This document shows, one piece after another, positions 28,834-37,710 of a stretch of 64,000 nt of DNA. Both the position numbers and the translations under genes were made by a program. The notes under the pieces were generated by a model, which was not told the DNA's origin, made no database searches, and worked only from the letters and a program-made list of their open reading frames with translations. This DNA comes from Chitinophaga sedimenti. GTDB lineage: Bacteria; Bacteroidota; Bacteroidia; Chitinophagales; Chitinophagaceae. The DNA lies in assembly GCF_023156195.1 (NCBI RefSeq), contig NZ_JAKUKA010000001.1:4526001-4590000 (forward strand). Direction: 5' to 3'. The stretch's first letter is position 1, and each line of letters opens with the position of its first letter.

Positions 28834-30969
28834 TTACTTCACTAATAAATCGGGTACTGGTTTGTTCAACAGGTACTGGTAGTAAAAACGGTTCGCTTCC
28901 GCGCGGGAGTGAACACCTTTAGAGCCACCCCAACCGTGCCTTTCGCCGGGATAAAGCATAAACTCGAAGTGTTTGTTCAGGTCTTCGAATTTATCGATCA
29001 GCTGGATGCTGTTTTGCATGTGTACGTTGTCGTCCATCGTGCCGTGAACGATGCGCAGCATGCCTTTGTATTTGTCTGCATGGGTCATTACCGACGTCAG
29101 TTTGTAACCTTCCGGGTTCTCTGCAGGAGTGTCCATGTAACGCTCAGTGTAGTGGCTGTCGTAAAGCGACCAGTCCGTTACAGAGAAGTTGGCGATTCCG
29201 TAGTTAAATACTTCCGCGCCGTAAGTGAGCGCCATACAGGTAGCGTAGCCACCGAAGCTGCCGCCGGTGATACAGATCTTATCTCCATCTACACCGGGCT
29301 GGGTTTTCAGCCATTTGGCTGCGTCCATGAAATCTTCGGTTTCGTATTTACCCAGCTGGCGGTGAATGTAATTCATGCCCACTTTGCCGAGATGACCTGC
29401 CGCGCGGTTGTCCATCACCACCGGATGATGCCTTCTTTAGCGTACCATTGCGGCATCAGCGAGGGTTTCCAGGTATCGTAGATAGACCCGGCGTCCGGAC
29501 CACCATATACATTGATCAGCACCGGGTATTTTTTCCCGGCCTCCATGTGCAGGGGCCACATGATGGTGATAGGTAACGTGAGGCCGTCGCGGGTTGTATA
29601 AGTGCGCAGTTCCGTGGGGGCCAGCAGGTACTCGTCGAACGCAGCGGTTCTGCTATCGCCCAGCTCGCGGATTACTTTGCCTTTATTATTGAGCAGCGCC
29701 ATTTTGGATGGCGTGCGCAGGTTGGAATACGTAGTGATGAAATAACCGCCCTGGGGGCCACTTTCACGTCGTGCGAAAACTCGCCGAACGTGAGGCGGGT
29801 GATAGCGCCGCCATTCAGGCTTACCTTATACAGGTCGAAGCGGGTAGAATGCTCTTTGCGGGCGGTGAAATAAACCTCCTGTTTCTTTTCATCCACTTCC
29901 AGCAGGTCTTTTACGCGCCAGTCGCCGCTGGTCAGCTGCTTTTTCAGCGAGCCGTCCATATTCAGCAGGTACAGGTGGTCCCAACCCGATTTATCGCTCT
30001 GGACGATGAAGCCTTTATTATTCGCCAGGAAAGTGAAGGGTTTGAACCAGTCGATCCAGGTTTTCTGCTTTTCGTCATACACCTCTTTTTTGGCGCCGCT
30101 TTCCGGATTAACGGAATAAATTTTCAGGTTGTCCTGTCCGCGCGGCATCCATTGCAGCCATAGCGTACCATCGCCCGCCCAGAACGGCGTACCGAAGTAC
30201 TGATCGTCTTTGGGATTAAAATCGGCCCAAACGGTGGCGCCGCCTGTTACCGGTACAATCCCCAGCTTCACTTCCGGGTTGTTATCGCCGGCTTTGGGGT
30301 AGCGGGTATTTTCGAGGTAACCATGCTGACCTACCTGGCTGTAAATGGGGAATACGGGCACCTTGGTATCGTCAAAACGCATATAGGCGATGCGACGGCT
30401 GTCGTTGCTCCACCAAAAGGCTTTATAGCGAGAAGAGCGACCTAAAATTTCCTCGTAATACACCCATGAAGCCCAACCGTTGTAAATCACGTCGGTACCG
30501 TCGGTGGTGTACTGTATTTCCCTTTTAGATGACAGTTCAATAGCGAACAGATTATTATCACGTGTAAATGCCACGTACTTACCGTCGGGCGACAGCGTAG
30601 GGTTCTTTTCCTCCGCCTTGGTATTGGTGAGTTGTGTTTCACCGCTGCCGGGCGTACTTAAGATGATATCATTATTGCGGATGGAAACAGACTGACCTGT
30701 TACAGGCGGCGGTGTGTAAGCCTCTGCTTTGCCCGAAGCAGCGTTCACTTTGAACTGCTGCACCTTGCCATTGTCACGGCGTGTTTCGAGGTAATGATCC
30801 TTATCCAGCCAGCCGGTGATGACAGGCATGGGCTTAGACAGCAGCATGGGCTGTTTCACGATCGTTTCCAGGGTAAGTTCCTTTTTTCTTGTGCATGCGC
30901 CTGCGGCATGGCGAAGGAGAACAGTACGCCGGCCAGTGCCACCGGGTACCTGTAAAGCATAAATCTCAT
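28834..30969 (-). CDS. S9 family dipeptidyl peptidase IV-type serine peptidase
   Basis: Secreted prolyl peptidase. True start ATG 30969 with signal MRFMLYRYPVALAGVLFSFAMPQAHAQ; an A is missing just after it (near 30890). The N-terminal beta-propeller (DPPIV_N) has repeated strands such as GETQLTNTKAEEKNPTLSPDGKYVAF. The C-terminal hydrolase domain has the nucleophile Ser in TGGSFGGYA, the acid Asp in HGTMDDNVH and the base His in GERHGWG. Further frameshifts near 29745 and 29420. About 713 residues after repair. It probably trims Xaa-Pro dipeptides from the N-termini of imported or periplasmic peptides. Confidence 0.9.
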
Positions 30970-31161
30970 AATACTGCAGGTTGATTTTTTCAACGGGACT
31001 AAATTAACGAACCCCAGCCATATTGTTCCGTATAATTACACAGACGTTGGCGCCGACTGATGGCTGAAAGCGGTGTCCACCGGATATTGTCAAAAAGCGA
31101 CCGGTTATGAAGCCGGAGCCCGCAAATAAAAAGTGGCGTTATCAGGTGAGTTTATAGTCGG

Positions 31162-31169
31162 TAAATTTG
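31162..31169 (+). promoter_or_regulatory. -7 box of putative small RNA copy B
   Basis: TAAATTTG, 4 nt before the conserved AGG that begins the element. Confidence 0.45.
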
Positions 31170-31173
31170 ACTC

Positions 31174-31231
31174 AGGTTTTTCATAGGATATGGTCGAAAT
31201 AAGTAGGGCAGTAATCTTACTGCCCTTTTTT
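31174..31231 (+). ncRNA. putative small RNA, copy B (only plus-strand copy)
   Basis: AGGTTTTTCATAGGATATGG (31174-31193), then a short spacer, hairpin GGGCAGT/ACTGCCC (31206-31225) and six T. TAAATTTG sits 4 nt upstream. The hairpin sequence differs from the other copies yet pairs fully. Confidence 0.6.
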
Positions 31232-31310
31232 ATATCAAAATATATAATATGAAAATGAAAAATCGTGAAGCCTATTAACCTTGGAAATATAAAACGAGAA
31301 ATGGAGATGA

Positions 31311-31622
31311 TGGCAGTGGAGGAAAAAAAAACAGGGCTGCAAGAATACAGCCCCGAAAAATTTTAACCATATCTTTATTGAAAAACCTAGAACAAATTTC
31401 TATAATTTAGAAACATCATTAATTTGGAATCTAGCGAATGATGTATTTTATCTGGTAAACGATGAAAAACTGCCAATAAACGTTTGGACCCATCTACCTC
31501 AAAAAAGTCATCTTAAGAATCTAACTATCAATTTGTTGCGTACATTAGAGAAACGCATCAATTTATCCTTGATTATGTTTGCTAATCAGGATCATTTGAT
31601 TAAATTTAAAGGCAAAGATTAA
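31311..31622 (+). other. open frame without start codon, possible gene remnant
   Basis: Reading frame of 103 codons, AT-rich compared with its neighbours, ending TAA 31620-31622. It has no ATG near its 5' end. The second half reads like real protein (LIWNLANDVFYLVNDEKLP, INVWTHLPQKSHLKNL) but I recognise no family. Its first part overlaps small-RNA copy C on the other strand. It could be a decayed, horizontally acquired fragment. Confidence 0.25.
31323..31388 (-). ncRNA. putative small RNA, degenerate copy C
   Basis: Minus strand. The conserved segment is present with changes in the middle (two extra bases), hairpin GGGCTG/CAGCCC (31353-31334), then nine T. The upstream box (CAAATTTC on the plus strand) departs from TAnnTTTG, so this copy may be inactive. 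Confidence 0.4.
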
Positions 31623-31674
31623 TTTATCGAGGGAGGGGAAAGTCGAATGCTGGAAATGGAACGGTGAAAGAAAT

Positions 31675-31734
31675 AAAAAAGGCGGTAAGAATACCGCCTT
31701 TGTAATAATTTTAACCATATCCTATGAAAAACCT
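31675..31734 (-). ncRNA. putative small RNA, copy D
   Basis: Minus strand. AGGTTTTTCATAGGATATGG (31734-31715), TTAAAATTATTAC, hairpin AAGGCGGTA/TACCGCCTT (31700-31679) and T-run to 31675. TATCTTTG (31746-31739) lies 4 nt upstream, and CGTTCAC (31785-31779) 32 nt above that. Best-preserved copy. Confidence 0.6.
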
Positions 31735-31738
31735 AGAA

Positions 31739-31785
31739 CAAAGATACCCGCCACATATGTCGTTTTTTCCTGATTTCCGTGAACG
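31739..31785 (-). promoter_or_regulatory. promoter region of putative small RNA copy D
   Basis: Minus strand: CGTTCAC at 31785-31779, 32 nt, then TATCTTTG at 31746-31739. The same layout occurs at copy E, and with one more nucleotide at copy A. Confidence 0.45.
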
Positions 31786-31865
31786 TGTGATTTTTGTTTG
31801 TGAACGTTGTTTTTTTCAAAGGGACATGATGTATTAAAAATAACATCAAATTAATATTATTAATA

Positions 31866-32204
31866 CTAAGATATCTTTAAGCCGTTTTGAGTAACCCGCT
31901 CCGGCATTAATAATGTAACCTCTTTATCATCACCCACCGCACCTAACACCAGGCATTCCGAAAAGAAATTTGCGATTTGCTTAACGGGAAAGTTAACTAC
32001 TGCAACCACCTGCCGGCCGGGTAGTTCCGCTAACGTATATAACCCGGTAATTTGTGCAGATGATCGCCTTATCCCTATTTCGGGGCCAAAGTCGATTTCC
32101 AGCTGGTAAGCGGGATTACGTGCGTTAGGAAAAGGGTGTGCGGCAACGATAGTGCCCACCCGTATGTCTATCTTCTCGAAATCATTCCATTGAATCGGCT
32201 CCAT
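31866..32204 (-). CDS. csaA: CsaA-type tRNA-binding protein
   Basis: Intact, 112 residues. Single tRNA_bind OB fold like that of the MetRS/PheRS beta C-terminus: DFEKIDIRVGTIVAAHPFPNAR, YQLEIDFGPEIGIRRSSAQITGLY, GRQVVAVVNFPVKQIANFFSECLVLGA and VTLLMPE. CsaA has been described as a chaperone linked to protein export and as a tRNA-binding dimer. Small-RNA copy E lies in its upstream region on the same strand, 27 nt before the start codon. Confidence 0.88.
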   Translation of the reverse strand: MEPIQWNDFEKIDIRVGTIVAAHPFPNARNPAYQLEIDFGPEIGIRRSSAQITGLYTLAELPGRQVVAVVNFPVKQIANFFSECLVLGAVGDDKEVTLLMPERVTQNGLKIS

Positions 32205-32230
32205 ATGGTTAAGTTAACACATTGAAGGGA

Positions 32231-32292
32231 AAAAGAAAAGGGCACCTGGAAAGGCGCCCTCAATTATTTTAACCATATCCTATGAAAAACCT
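32231..32292 (-). ncRNA. putative small RNA, copy E (upstream of csaA)
   Basis: Minus strand. AGGTTTTTCATAGGATATGG (32292-32273), TTAAAATAATTG, hairpin GGGCGCC/GGTGCCC (32259-32240) and a T-rich end. One pair is G-U on this strand but would be A-C on the other, which supports the minus strand as the RNA. TATATTTG (32303-32296) lies 3 nt upstream and CGTTCAC (32342-32336) 32 nt above it. It could also act as a csaA leader attenuator. Confidence 0.6.
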
Positions 32293-32295
32293 TCA

Positions 32296-32342
32296 CAAAT
32301 ATAGGAAGCCGCTGGTGCGCGTCAACCCAAAACCCGTGAACG
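32296..32342 (-). promoter_or_regulatory. promoter region of putative small RNA copy E
   Basis: Minus strand: CGTTCAC, 32 nt, then TATATTTG; matches copy D in spacing. The 347-base gap between csaA and lptC holds this unit and the lptC terminator, nothing else. Confidence 0.45.
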
Positions 32343-32492
32343 TGCTTTTTTATTGGTAAACGTAACGCATGTTCTACTGTTAACGAGCATTTAACGAGCG
32401 ATCTTTTTCAAGTAGAATAAACAGTATAGATGAGGCTGGCATGGTTGTTGCGTTTAGTGACCATGAAATTTTAGGTTAAAAATAGGTTAAAG

Positions 32493-32533
32493 CGAAAAGA
32501 CCCAATCAGCTCGTTACTGATTGGGTCTTTTCG
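32493..32533 (-). terminator. terminator of the LON-coaX-OMP-lptC operon
   Basis: Perfect 17-bp stem (32493-32509 with 32517-32533) around a 7-nt loop, containing TTTT on the minus strand. Confidence 0.75.
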
Positions 32534-32551
32534 TTATGGTAATCCCGGTAC

Positions 32552-33172
32552 TTACCTGGGAATCGTGTCTTTACGAGATTTAATACTGTCTTTGGGCGCC
32601 GAACTATCAGTAGCGGCAGAATCGCCTTCCGCCATCAGGTTATCCGGCGTATCGAACTCGCCATGGCCTTTTAAGAACATGGGATCGCTGAACTCGGAGT
32701 TGCTCGTAAATGCAGTTCCGTACATCGGCCGGCCGTTTCTGAGATAACGCACCGCCGTATCCGAAGAAAAGCGTTGTGTTTGTGCATCATATTTAAGTCG
32801 GTGGCAATCCATGCGTTCGTTGGTTTTCACGTTAATGAGCACCACGCTGTCGCGGAGGAACATGTCGCCGGAGTTTTCGAAGTACTTGCCATAAAAGGCG
32901 GTAAGGGTGCTGGTATGGTTCAGGCTATCGTCGTAAAACTTCACCTTCATGCCTTTGGAAAACTCCACATAAGCAGGATGCTGCAGGTGCCGCTCCATGT
33001 ATGGTCCGGTCAGTTCGGCCTTTACGTGGCCCGACTGGCTGATGATCACACGGATATCGTCGCCTTCTTCCACGCCCACCGCGCTTTTATCCAACGCCAT
33101 GATCTGCTCGATCTTATTCTCGCAGCTGCACAGCGTTAGCGCCAAAACCGTATATAACCAATACTTCTTCAA
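32552..33172 (-). CDS. lptC: LPS export periplasmic protein LptC (lipoprotein)
   Basis: Intact, 206 residues. The N-terminus MKKYWLYTVLALTLCSC has a lipobox, so it is anchored as a lipoprotein, as in other Bacteroidota. The LptC/OstA-like beta-jellyroll follows: HPAYVEFSKGMKVKFYDDSLNHTSTLTAFYGKYFE and MDCHRLKYDAQTQRFSSDTAVRYLRNGRPMYGTAFTSNSEFSDP, then a Ser/Asp/Lys-rich tail. It moves lipopolysaccharide from LptB2FG to LptA. It starts 8 nt after the outer-membrane protein gene, in the same operon. Confidence 0.85.
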   Translation of the reverse strand: MKKYWLYTVLALTLCSCENKIEQIMALDKSAVGVEEGDDIRVIISQSGHVKAELTGPYMERHLQHPAYVEFSKGMKVKFYDDSLNHTSTLTAFYGKYFENSGDMFLRDSVVLINVKTNERMDCHRLKYDAQTQRFSSDTAVRYLRNGRPMYGTAFTSNSEFSDPMFLKGHGEFDTPDNLMAEGDSAATDSSAPKDSIKSRKDTIPR

Positions 33173-33180
33173 GCAATTAT

Positions 33181-34475
33181 CTAGTCGTATTTCTGTTTGA
33201 TGAACCAGCGGTCACTGAGGGTAAAGCCAAGACCTATGCGATAAAAGTTTTCCTTAAGCACGGTATTGTTGTTTCCCCTGCGGCCAATTTCGAACGACAG
33301 GTTCACCATCGAGAACTGGTTGGAGTACATCATCCTGCGCACCGGTAAACCTACACCCAGGGTGGCTGCTACTACCGGCATGTCGCTACCGCCGATAGCG
33401 ATATAGTCCTGGCCGAAGTAACCACCTACACGGTAAGTTGCCCTGTTAAAGTAACCTTTCAGCGCCATCGGGTTGGGGATAAACTGTCCGCCGAATGCCA
33501 GTTTCCAGGCGTCGCGGGTAGAATCAGCCTCTCCGTAGTTGCGAAATTTAGACCAGGATCCGGTCGTGAAATCCGCGCCGAACTGCCATTTGTCTATCTT
33601 TTTAAACATGATACCACCACCTAACTGCTGGGGAAAAATAACATCGCCCCGATCACCGCTGGTGTAAGCCACCGTGTCCTGTGTACCATAATCATCCGTA
33701 GATGCGTCGTAGTACATAGTTTCACGCAGCGTTTCGCGACGGGCTTTCAGTTTTTGCTGGAAGTTGCCGGACGCGGCCAGCACCATGCTCACTTCTTTGT
33801 TCAGCTTAATCTCGTACTGCAAACCCAGGTTGTAAAAAACACTCTGGTAGCTGGTCCGTTTGCTGTGACGCGAAGGGATTACGTTTGCCTCCAAAGGATA
33901 AATGCCCTTGGTGCTGTTTTCGATATTGCCAAACAGGTAGCCCACGTTGAAACCCGCACTAAAGCCGCCAAAGCCGAAACCAGAGCCGATATAAGCCTGG
34001 TACACGCCCCCGCTGCCTTCGTACTGGTAAAGTACCGGCATCTGTAAAGTGTCAAAGAAAATGCGTTGTTCGGTACGGGTAATGTTGTACGAAACTTTGC
34101 TCATCGGTCTTAAACCAGCCACTACACCCCATTTGTTACGAATGGGAATACCCAGTTGCAGGTACGACAGGTTACCGATACCGGAACTGAACGACTGATC
34201 GTTATCGGAGATTTTCTTCATGCCGCCTTCTACAGCCACATCGAAAGTCACCAGTTTCAGATTCGAATAACTCGCCGGGTTCGTGAAGTTTACCGACTGA
34301 AAATCGCTGTAGCCAAGAGAAACGCCCCCATACCACGGTTCACGACGTGCTGGGTAGAGTATAAATCGCCAAGCCCGTAGCGCGAGTAAGGAGAATTCTC
34401 CTGTGCTTTAACATCGTTTGCTAAGCCCAGACACCCACCCAGGCAGCAAAAAATGCTAATTTTTTTCCAATGCAT
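33181..34475 (-). CDS. outer-membrane beta-barrel protein
   Basis: Signal MHWKKISIFCCLGGCLGLANDVKAQ, then ENSPYSRYGLGDL, a start typical of Bacteroidota OMPs that sit next to coaX and lptC. The rest (about 430 residues) alternates short Gly/aromatic beta strands (IGSGFGFGGFSAGFNVGYLFGNI, YRIGLGFTLSDRWFIKQKYD) as in OmpP1/FadL-like barrels. One frameshift near 34325. Its start overlaps the coaX end by 20 nt. Transported substrate unknown. Confidence 0.72.
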
Positions 34476-35191
34476 TTATGTCTAGTATTGAATTTAAGCC
34501 TTTATATACCAAATAAGGGTCTGCAAATATCTTATTTTTAAGACGAGAACCAAAGAATTCCAAATTCCCCCCGTTAAAAGGACGTTAAAGTTACCATACC
34601 TTTCTGTATAACGGGTAATCATTCCATCCACTTCCTCCAAAGCCCCCTGCTGCACGCCGCTTAATATCGATTGGCGCGTATTATAGCCGATCAGCGGGAA
34701 TTGCGGGTCCGGCGCCACATAAGGCAATTTGTCGGTAAAGGTGTGCAGCGCCTTAAAACGCATATCCAAACCGGGACTGATGCCGCCGCCAAGGAACTGG
34801 CCGTTTTTATCCAGGAAATTGTAAGTAATGGCCGAGCCCACGGCGATCACAAGATTATGTTGACCCGGAAACTGGCTCCAGGCGCCGCATACAAGTGCAA
34901 TACGATCTACACCGAGCGTTTCGGGCTTTTCGTATGCTATTTTGATGGGAAACTTCAGCTCGTGGCTCAGCTTAATAAAATAAGTCCGCTCTGCGAGCAG
35001 TTGTTCTATAGCCGGAGAATGGTGAATAACGGAAGATAAAATAGCCGCCTGCGGCTGGTATTTCGCCAATGCGGCGCTTAACCCGGCCTCCATGACTTCT
35101 TCTTCAAAAAAATTTCCTCCAGCAGCTTGCCTTGCCGCATAATGGCGCATTTGAGTCGGGAGTTGCCGAAATCCAGGCAGAAATTGGTCAT
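34456..35191 (-). CDS. coaX: type III pantothenate kinase
   Basis: First step of coenzyme A synthesis. The start is ATG 35191: MTNFCLDFGNSRLKCAIM, with the phosphate-binding DFGNSRLK motif. PETLGVDRIALVCGA carries the GxDR pantothenate site and VIAVGSAITYNFLDKNGQFLGGGISPG the second acidic and Gly-rich motif; NVLLTGGNLEFF is near the end. Two one-base losses (T-run near 35105, G/C-run near 34575) hide both ends. About 245 residues after repair. Confidence 0.9.
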
Positions 35192-35195
35192 GCGG

Positions 35196-35831
35196 CTAAA
35201 AGTTATCGACCGATAAGTTACGGAAATGACCGTTCAGCTTTACGCGGTCTTTCAGTCTCTCCATTTCCGCCATCAGCGGAATGGCTTTATACAGGTGCCG
35301 TTTCAGGTATTCGAGGCGCTGCAGCTCATGGAACAGGTGCAGCAACTCATATTCCTCGTTCAGCGAAAGACCGGCATGATGCGCCACGTCGTACGACAAA
35401 AGCGCCTCATCCTCCTTTTTAAAATCTTTATCTACCTGTAAAATTTTATGCAGCTCGCGTACTGCATGCAATACCTGCTTCAGCAGCGAAGCGTTGCTCT
35501 TAAAATCGTTATCGGGGTAAGTAACGATGGCGCCGGAATACAGTTTACCCGGGATTTCGCGGACCACTTCCAGGATGCGGAACACGCGCTGGCCGCGGGT
35601 GCGGATGTCCATTTCGCCATTCTCGTATTCTTTTTCCAGGCTCAGCACTTCTACCGCGGCGCCATACTCGGCCGCCTTTTTATCGATCACCACCGGGATG
35701 CCAAAAGGTTTCTTTTCCGCCAAACATTCGCGCACCAGCTCTTTGTAGCGGGGCTCAAAGATGTGGAGGTTCAGCGGCTCGCCGGGGTAAACCACGGTAG
35801 CCAGCGGAAATATGGGAATGAAATTGGTCAT
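35196..35831 (-). CDS. LON peptidase substrate-binding domain protein
   Basis: Intact, 211 residues. N-terminal LON (PUA-like) domain only: FIPIFPLATVVYPGEPLNLHIFEPRYKELVRECL, GAAVEVLSLEKEYENGEMDIRTRGQRVFRILEV. No ATPase or protease domain follows; the C-terminal half is helical (LLHLFHELQRLEYLKRHLYKAIPL). First gene of the coaX operon, 4 nt before coaX. Its -7 box ends 5 nt before the start codon, so the mRNA may be leaderless. Confidence 0.83.
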   Translation of the reverse strand: MTNFIPIFPLATVVYPGEPLNLHIFEPRYKELVRECLAEKKPFGIPVVIDKKAAEYGAAVEVLSLEKEYENGEMDIRTRGQRVFRILEVVREIPGKLYSGAIVTYPDNDFKSNASLLKQVLHAVRELHKILQVDKDFKKEDEALLSYDVAHHAGLSLNEEYELLHLFHELQRLEYLKRHLYKAIPLMAEMERLKDRVKLNGHFRNLSVDNF

Positions 35832-35836
35832 AAGGA

Positions 35837-35844
35837 CAAAGGTA
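35837..35844 (-). promoter_or_regulatory. -7 promoter box for the LON-domain/coaX operon
   Basis: TACCTTTG on the minus strand, separated from the start codon by only 5 nt. Confidence 0.4.
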
Positions 35845-35864
35845 GCGAAATCGAAGCCAAGGGA

Positions 35865-36737
35865 CTATCGCAATATTTTATAGTTGGTGTAGTCGAACAG
35901 CCGGCGGCCGGTTTGTTTTTCTATCCAGTAGAGCAAGCGGTCTTTAAAGCCGAATTTCTTGAGGCTGATGTCGTGTTCAAATTCCCAGTTGATGCGGTTT
36001 ACGCGTTCCTGCATCACTTTAGGATGCGTGCCGGTAAAACGCTCCACCGAATCCACGATCGAGTAATCAAACGCGCCGGTCACTTTACGCTTTTCATACT
36101 TCTCGGTATCGTTGCCATAGTAGAGGCTCCCGGAGTTGTTTACTTTCATCGCCTGCGTTTCGGGACTTTTTACCCAACCGTAATGTGATACGGTGGCATC
36201 GACCCGCTTCACGTGCAGTTTTTGATCGTGCTTGCGGAAGCCTTGCGCATCGCGGTAAGATCGAACGTCTTTGTTATAGCGGACAATGCGGATCTCATTT
36301 TTATACCAGGTGCGGCTATCGCCCAGGTAATCGTAGCTGCCGAAGAAATGACGGTATTTGAAAAGCAATCCTTCTACCCGCAAATCATATTTGTATTGCT
36401 CCATCGCAGCGCGGATAGCGGGATAATCTTCTTCGTGCAATACTTCATCTGCACGGATATAAATGGCCCAGGTGGTGGCAGGATCCACTTTATCGTACGC
36501 TTTATCCGTTTCCACTGCGAGGATGCGGCCTCCTTCTTTCAGGCTATCGTCCCAAACAGAATGTTCGATGCGGATTTTAGGAGAGTTGATGGATTGAATC
36601 AGTTCGGTACCATCGTTGCAATCGCCCACACTTACCACCACTTCATCGCACAAAGGCAGAATGGAGCGGATGGCTTCCACAACAGGATAATCGTACTTAA
36701 CGGCGTTGCGGACAAAGGTGAACCCGGATACTTTCAT
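35865..36737 (-). CDS. glycosyltransferase family 2 protein
   Basis: Intact, 290 residues from ATG 36737 (MKVSGFTFVRNAVKYDYPVVEAIRS); the frame stays open upstream but there it is only antisense to meaB. GT-A fold with nucleotide-sugar motifs DEVVVSVGDCNDGT and the DxD-like AIYIRADEVLHEED. The family resembles WaaE/KdtX-like glycosyltransferases of cell-surface glycans. Acceptor unknown. Divergent from meaB, with 73 nt between starts. Confidence 0.8.
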   Translation of the reverse strand: MKVSGFTFVRNAVKYDYPVVEAIRSILPLCDEVVVSVGDCNDGTELIQSINSPKIRIEHSVWDDSLKEGGRILAVETDKAYDKVDPATTWAIYIRADEVLHEEDYPAIRAAMEQYKYDLRVEGLLFKYRHFFGSYDYLGDSRTWYKNEIRIVRYNKDVRSYRDAQGFRKHDQKLHVKRVDATVSHYGWVKSPETQAMKVNNSGSLYYGNDTEKYEKRKVTGAFDYSIVDSVERFTGTHPKVMQERVNRINWEFEHDISLKKFGFKDRLLYWIEKQTGRRLFDYTNYKILR

Positions 36738-36796
36738 ATTGGAAGGATATAAGGTCACAAAGATGATAAAACCGTGCTCAAATGCCAAATAGCATT

Positions 36797-36804
36797 TACA
36801 TTTG
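36797..36804 (+). promoter_or_regulatory. -7 promoter box for meaB
   Basis: TACATTTG, ending 6 nt before ATG 36811, so the transcript is probably leaderless or nearly so. Confidence 0.4.
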
Positions 36805-36810
36805 TTGCAT

Positions 36811-37710
36811 ATGTTACCTGCATACATCAACGGCCTGCTCGAAGGCCACATCAAAACCCTGGCCCGCTGCATTTCGCTGGTAGAAAACGAAGCGCCGGGA
36901 TATGAAGCGTTGCTGGAGCAATTGCCCGCCAATCCGCGTACGCGCGTGGTGGGTATTACCGGTCCTCCCGGTGCAGGCAAAAGCACGCTGGTGAATGCGC
37001 TCATCGGTGAGCTGCTGCAACAGCAAAAAAGGGTGGCGATTATCGCGGTAGATCCTTCGAGCCCATTCAACTTTGGGGCGCTGCTCGGTGATCGTATCCG
37101 CATGAGCCAGCACTTCAACAACCCGGATGTATTCATCCGCTCTATGGCCAGCCGCGGGGCGTTGGGCGGACTCAGTCCGAAAGTGATCGAAGTAAGTGAT
37201 GTGATCTGCGCAGCAGGTTTCGATTACCTGTTTATAGAAACGGTGGGGGTAGGCCAAAGCGAAGTAGAAATTGCCGGCATTGCAGACAGCACCGTGGTAG
37301 TGGTAGTTCCCGAAGCAGGCGATGAAATACAAACCATGAAAGCTGGCCTGATGGAGATCGCCGATGTATTTGTCGTGAACAAAGCGGATCGTGATAACGC
37401 AGACGAGTTCGTAAAAAACCTGCGCCTGCTGGCGCATAGTCGACAGACCGCGCAGTGGGAAACACCGGTAGTAAAAACGGTAGCCACACAACACCGGGGC
37501 ATACACGAATTAATAGAAGCTTTGCAGCAACATCAATCGCAACTGCAGGGTAGCCCCGTCCGGAAATCTATCCTGATGGCAGAGAAAGCGTATCAACTGG
37601 TACAGCACCGGAGAATGCGCGATGTGAACAAACGTGCGATGCAGGAAGAGATTGAGGGGATGTTGGTGAGTGGTGGATTTAATTTGTACGGATACGTGAA
37701 GCGGTTCTAA
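36811..37710 (+). CDS. meaB: methylmalonyl-CoA mutase-associated GTPase MeaB
   Basis: Intact, about 299 residues from ATG 36811. G3E-type GTPase: P-loop GITGPPGAGKSTLVNAL, switch region AVDPSSPFNFGALLGDRIRM, DYLFIETVGVGQSE (Walker B/switch II) and base-recognition VVNKADRDNA (NKxD). MeaB (also ArgK) guards and reloads adenosylcobalamin in methylmalonyl-CoA mutase; the mutase genes are not in the window. The stop overlaps the converging ClC gene stop by 4 nt. Confidence 0.92.
   Translation: MLPAYINGLLEGHIKTLARCISLVENEAPGYEALLEQLPANPRTRVVGITGPPGAGKSTLVNALIGELLQQQKRVAIIAVDPSSPFNFGALLGDRIRMSQHFNNPDVFIRSMASRGALGGLSPKVIEVSDVICAAGFDYLFIETVGVGQSEVEIAGIADSTVVVVVPEAGDEIQTMKAGLMEIADVFVVNKADRDNADEFVKNLRLLAHSRQTAQWETPVVKTVATQHRGIHELIEALQQHQSQLQGSPVRKSILMAEKAYQLVQHRRMRDVNKRAMQEEIEGMLVSGGFNLYGYVKRF

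Noticed and set aside
13248..32298. The motif CCTATGAAAAACCT on the plus strand looks like repeated small-gene starts (Met-Lys-Asn-Leu).
   Set aside because: The frames after it are short and unrelated, while the opposite strand has a promoter box before and a hairpin plus T-run after the motif in every copy; the ATG is a by-product of the conserved RNA sequence.
36738..37136. Upstream extension of the glycosyltransferase frame by 133 codons.
   Set aside because: It is antisense to the well-conserved meaB N-terminus; the glycosyltransferase fold starts at MKVSGFTF (36737).
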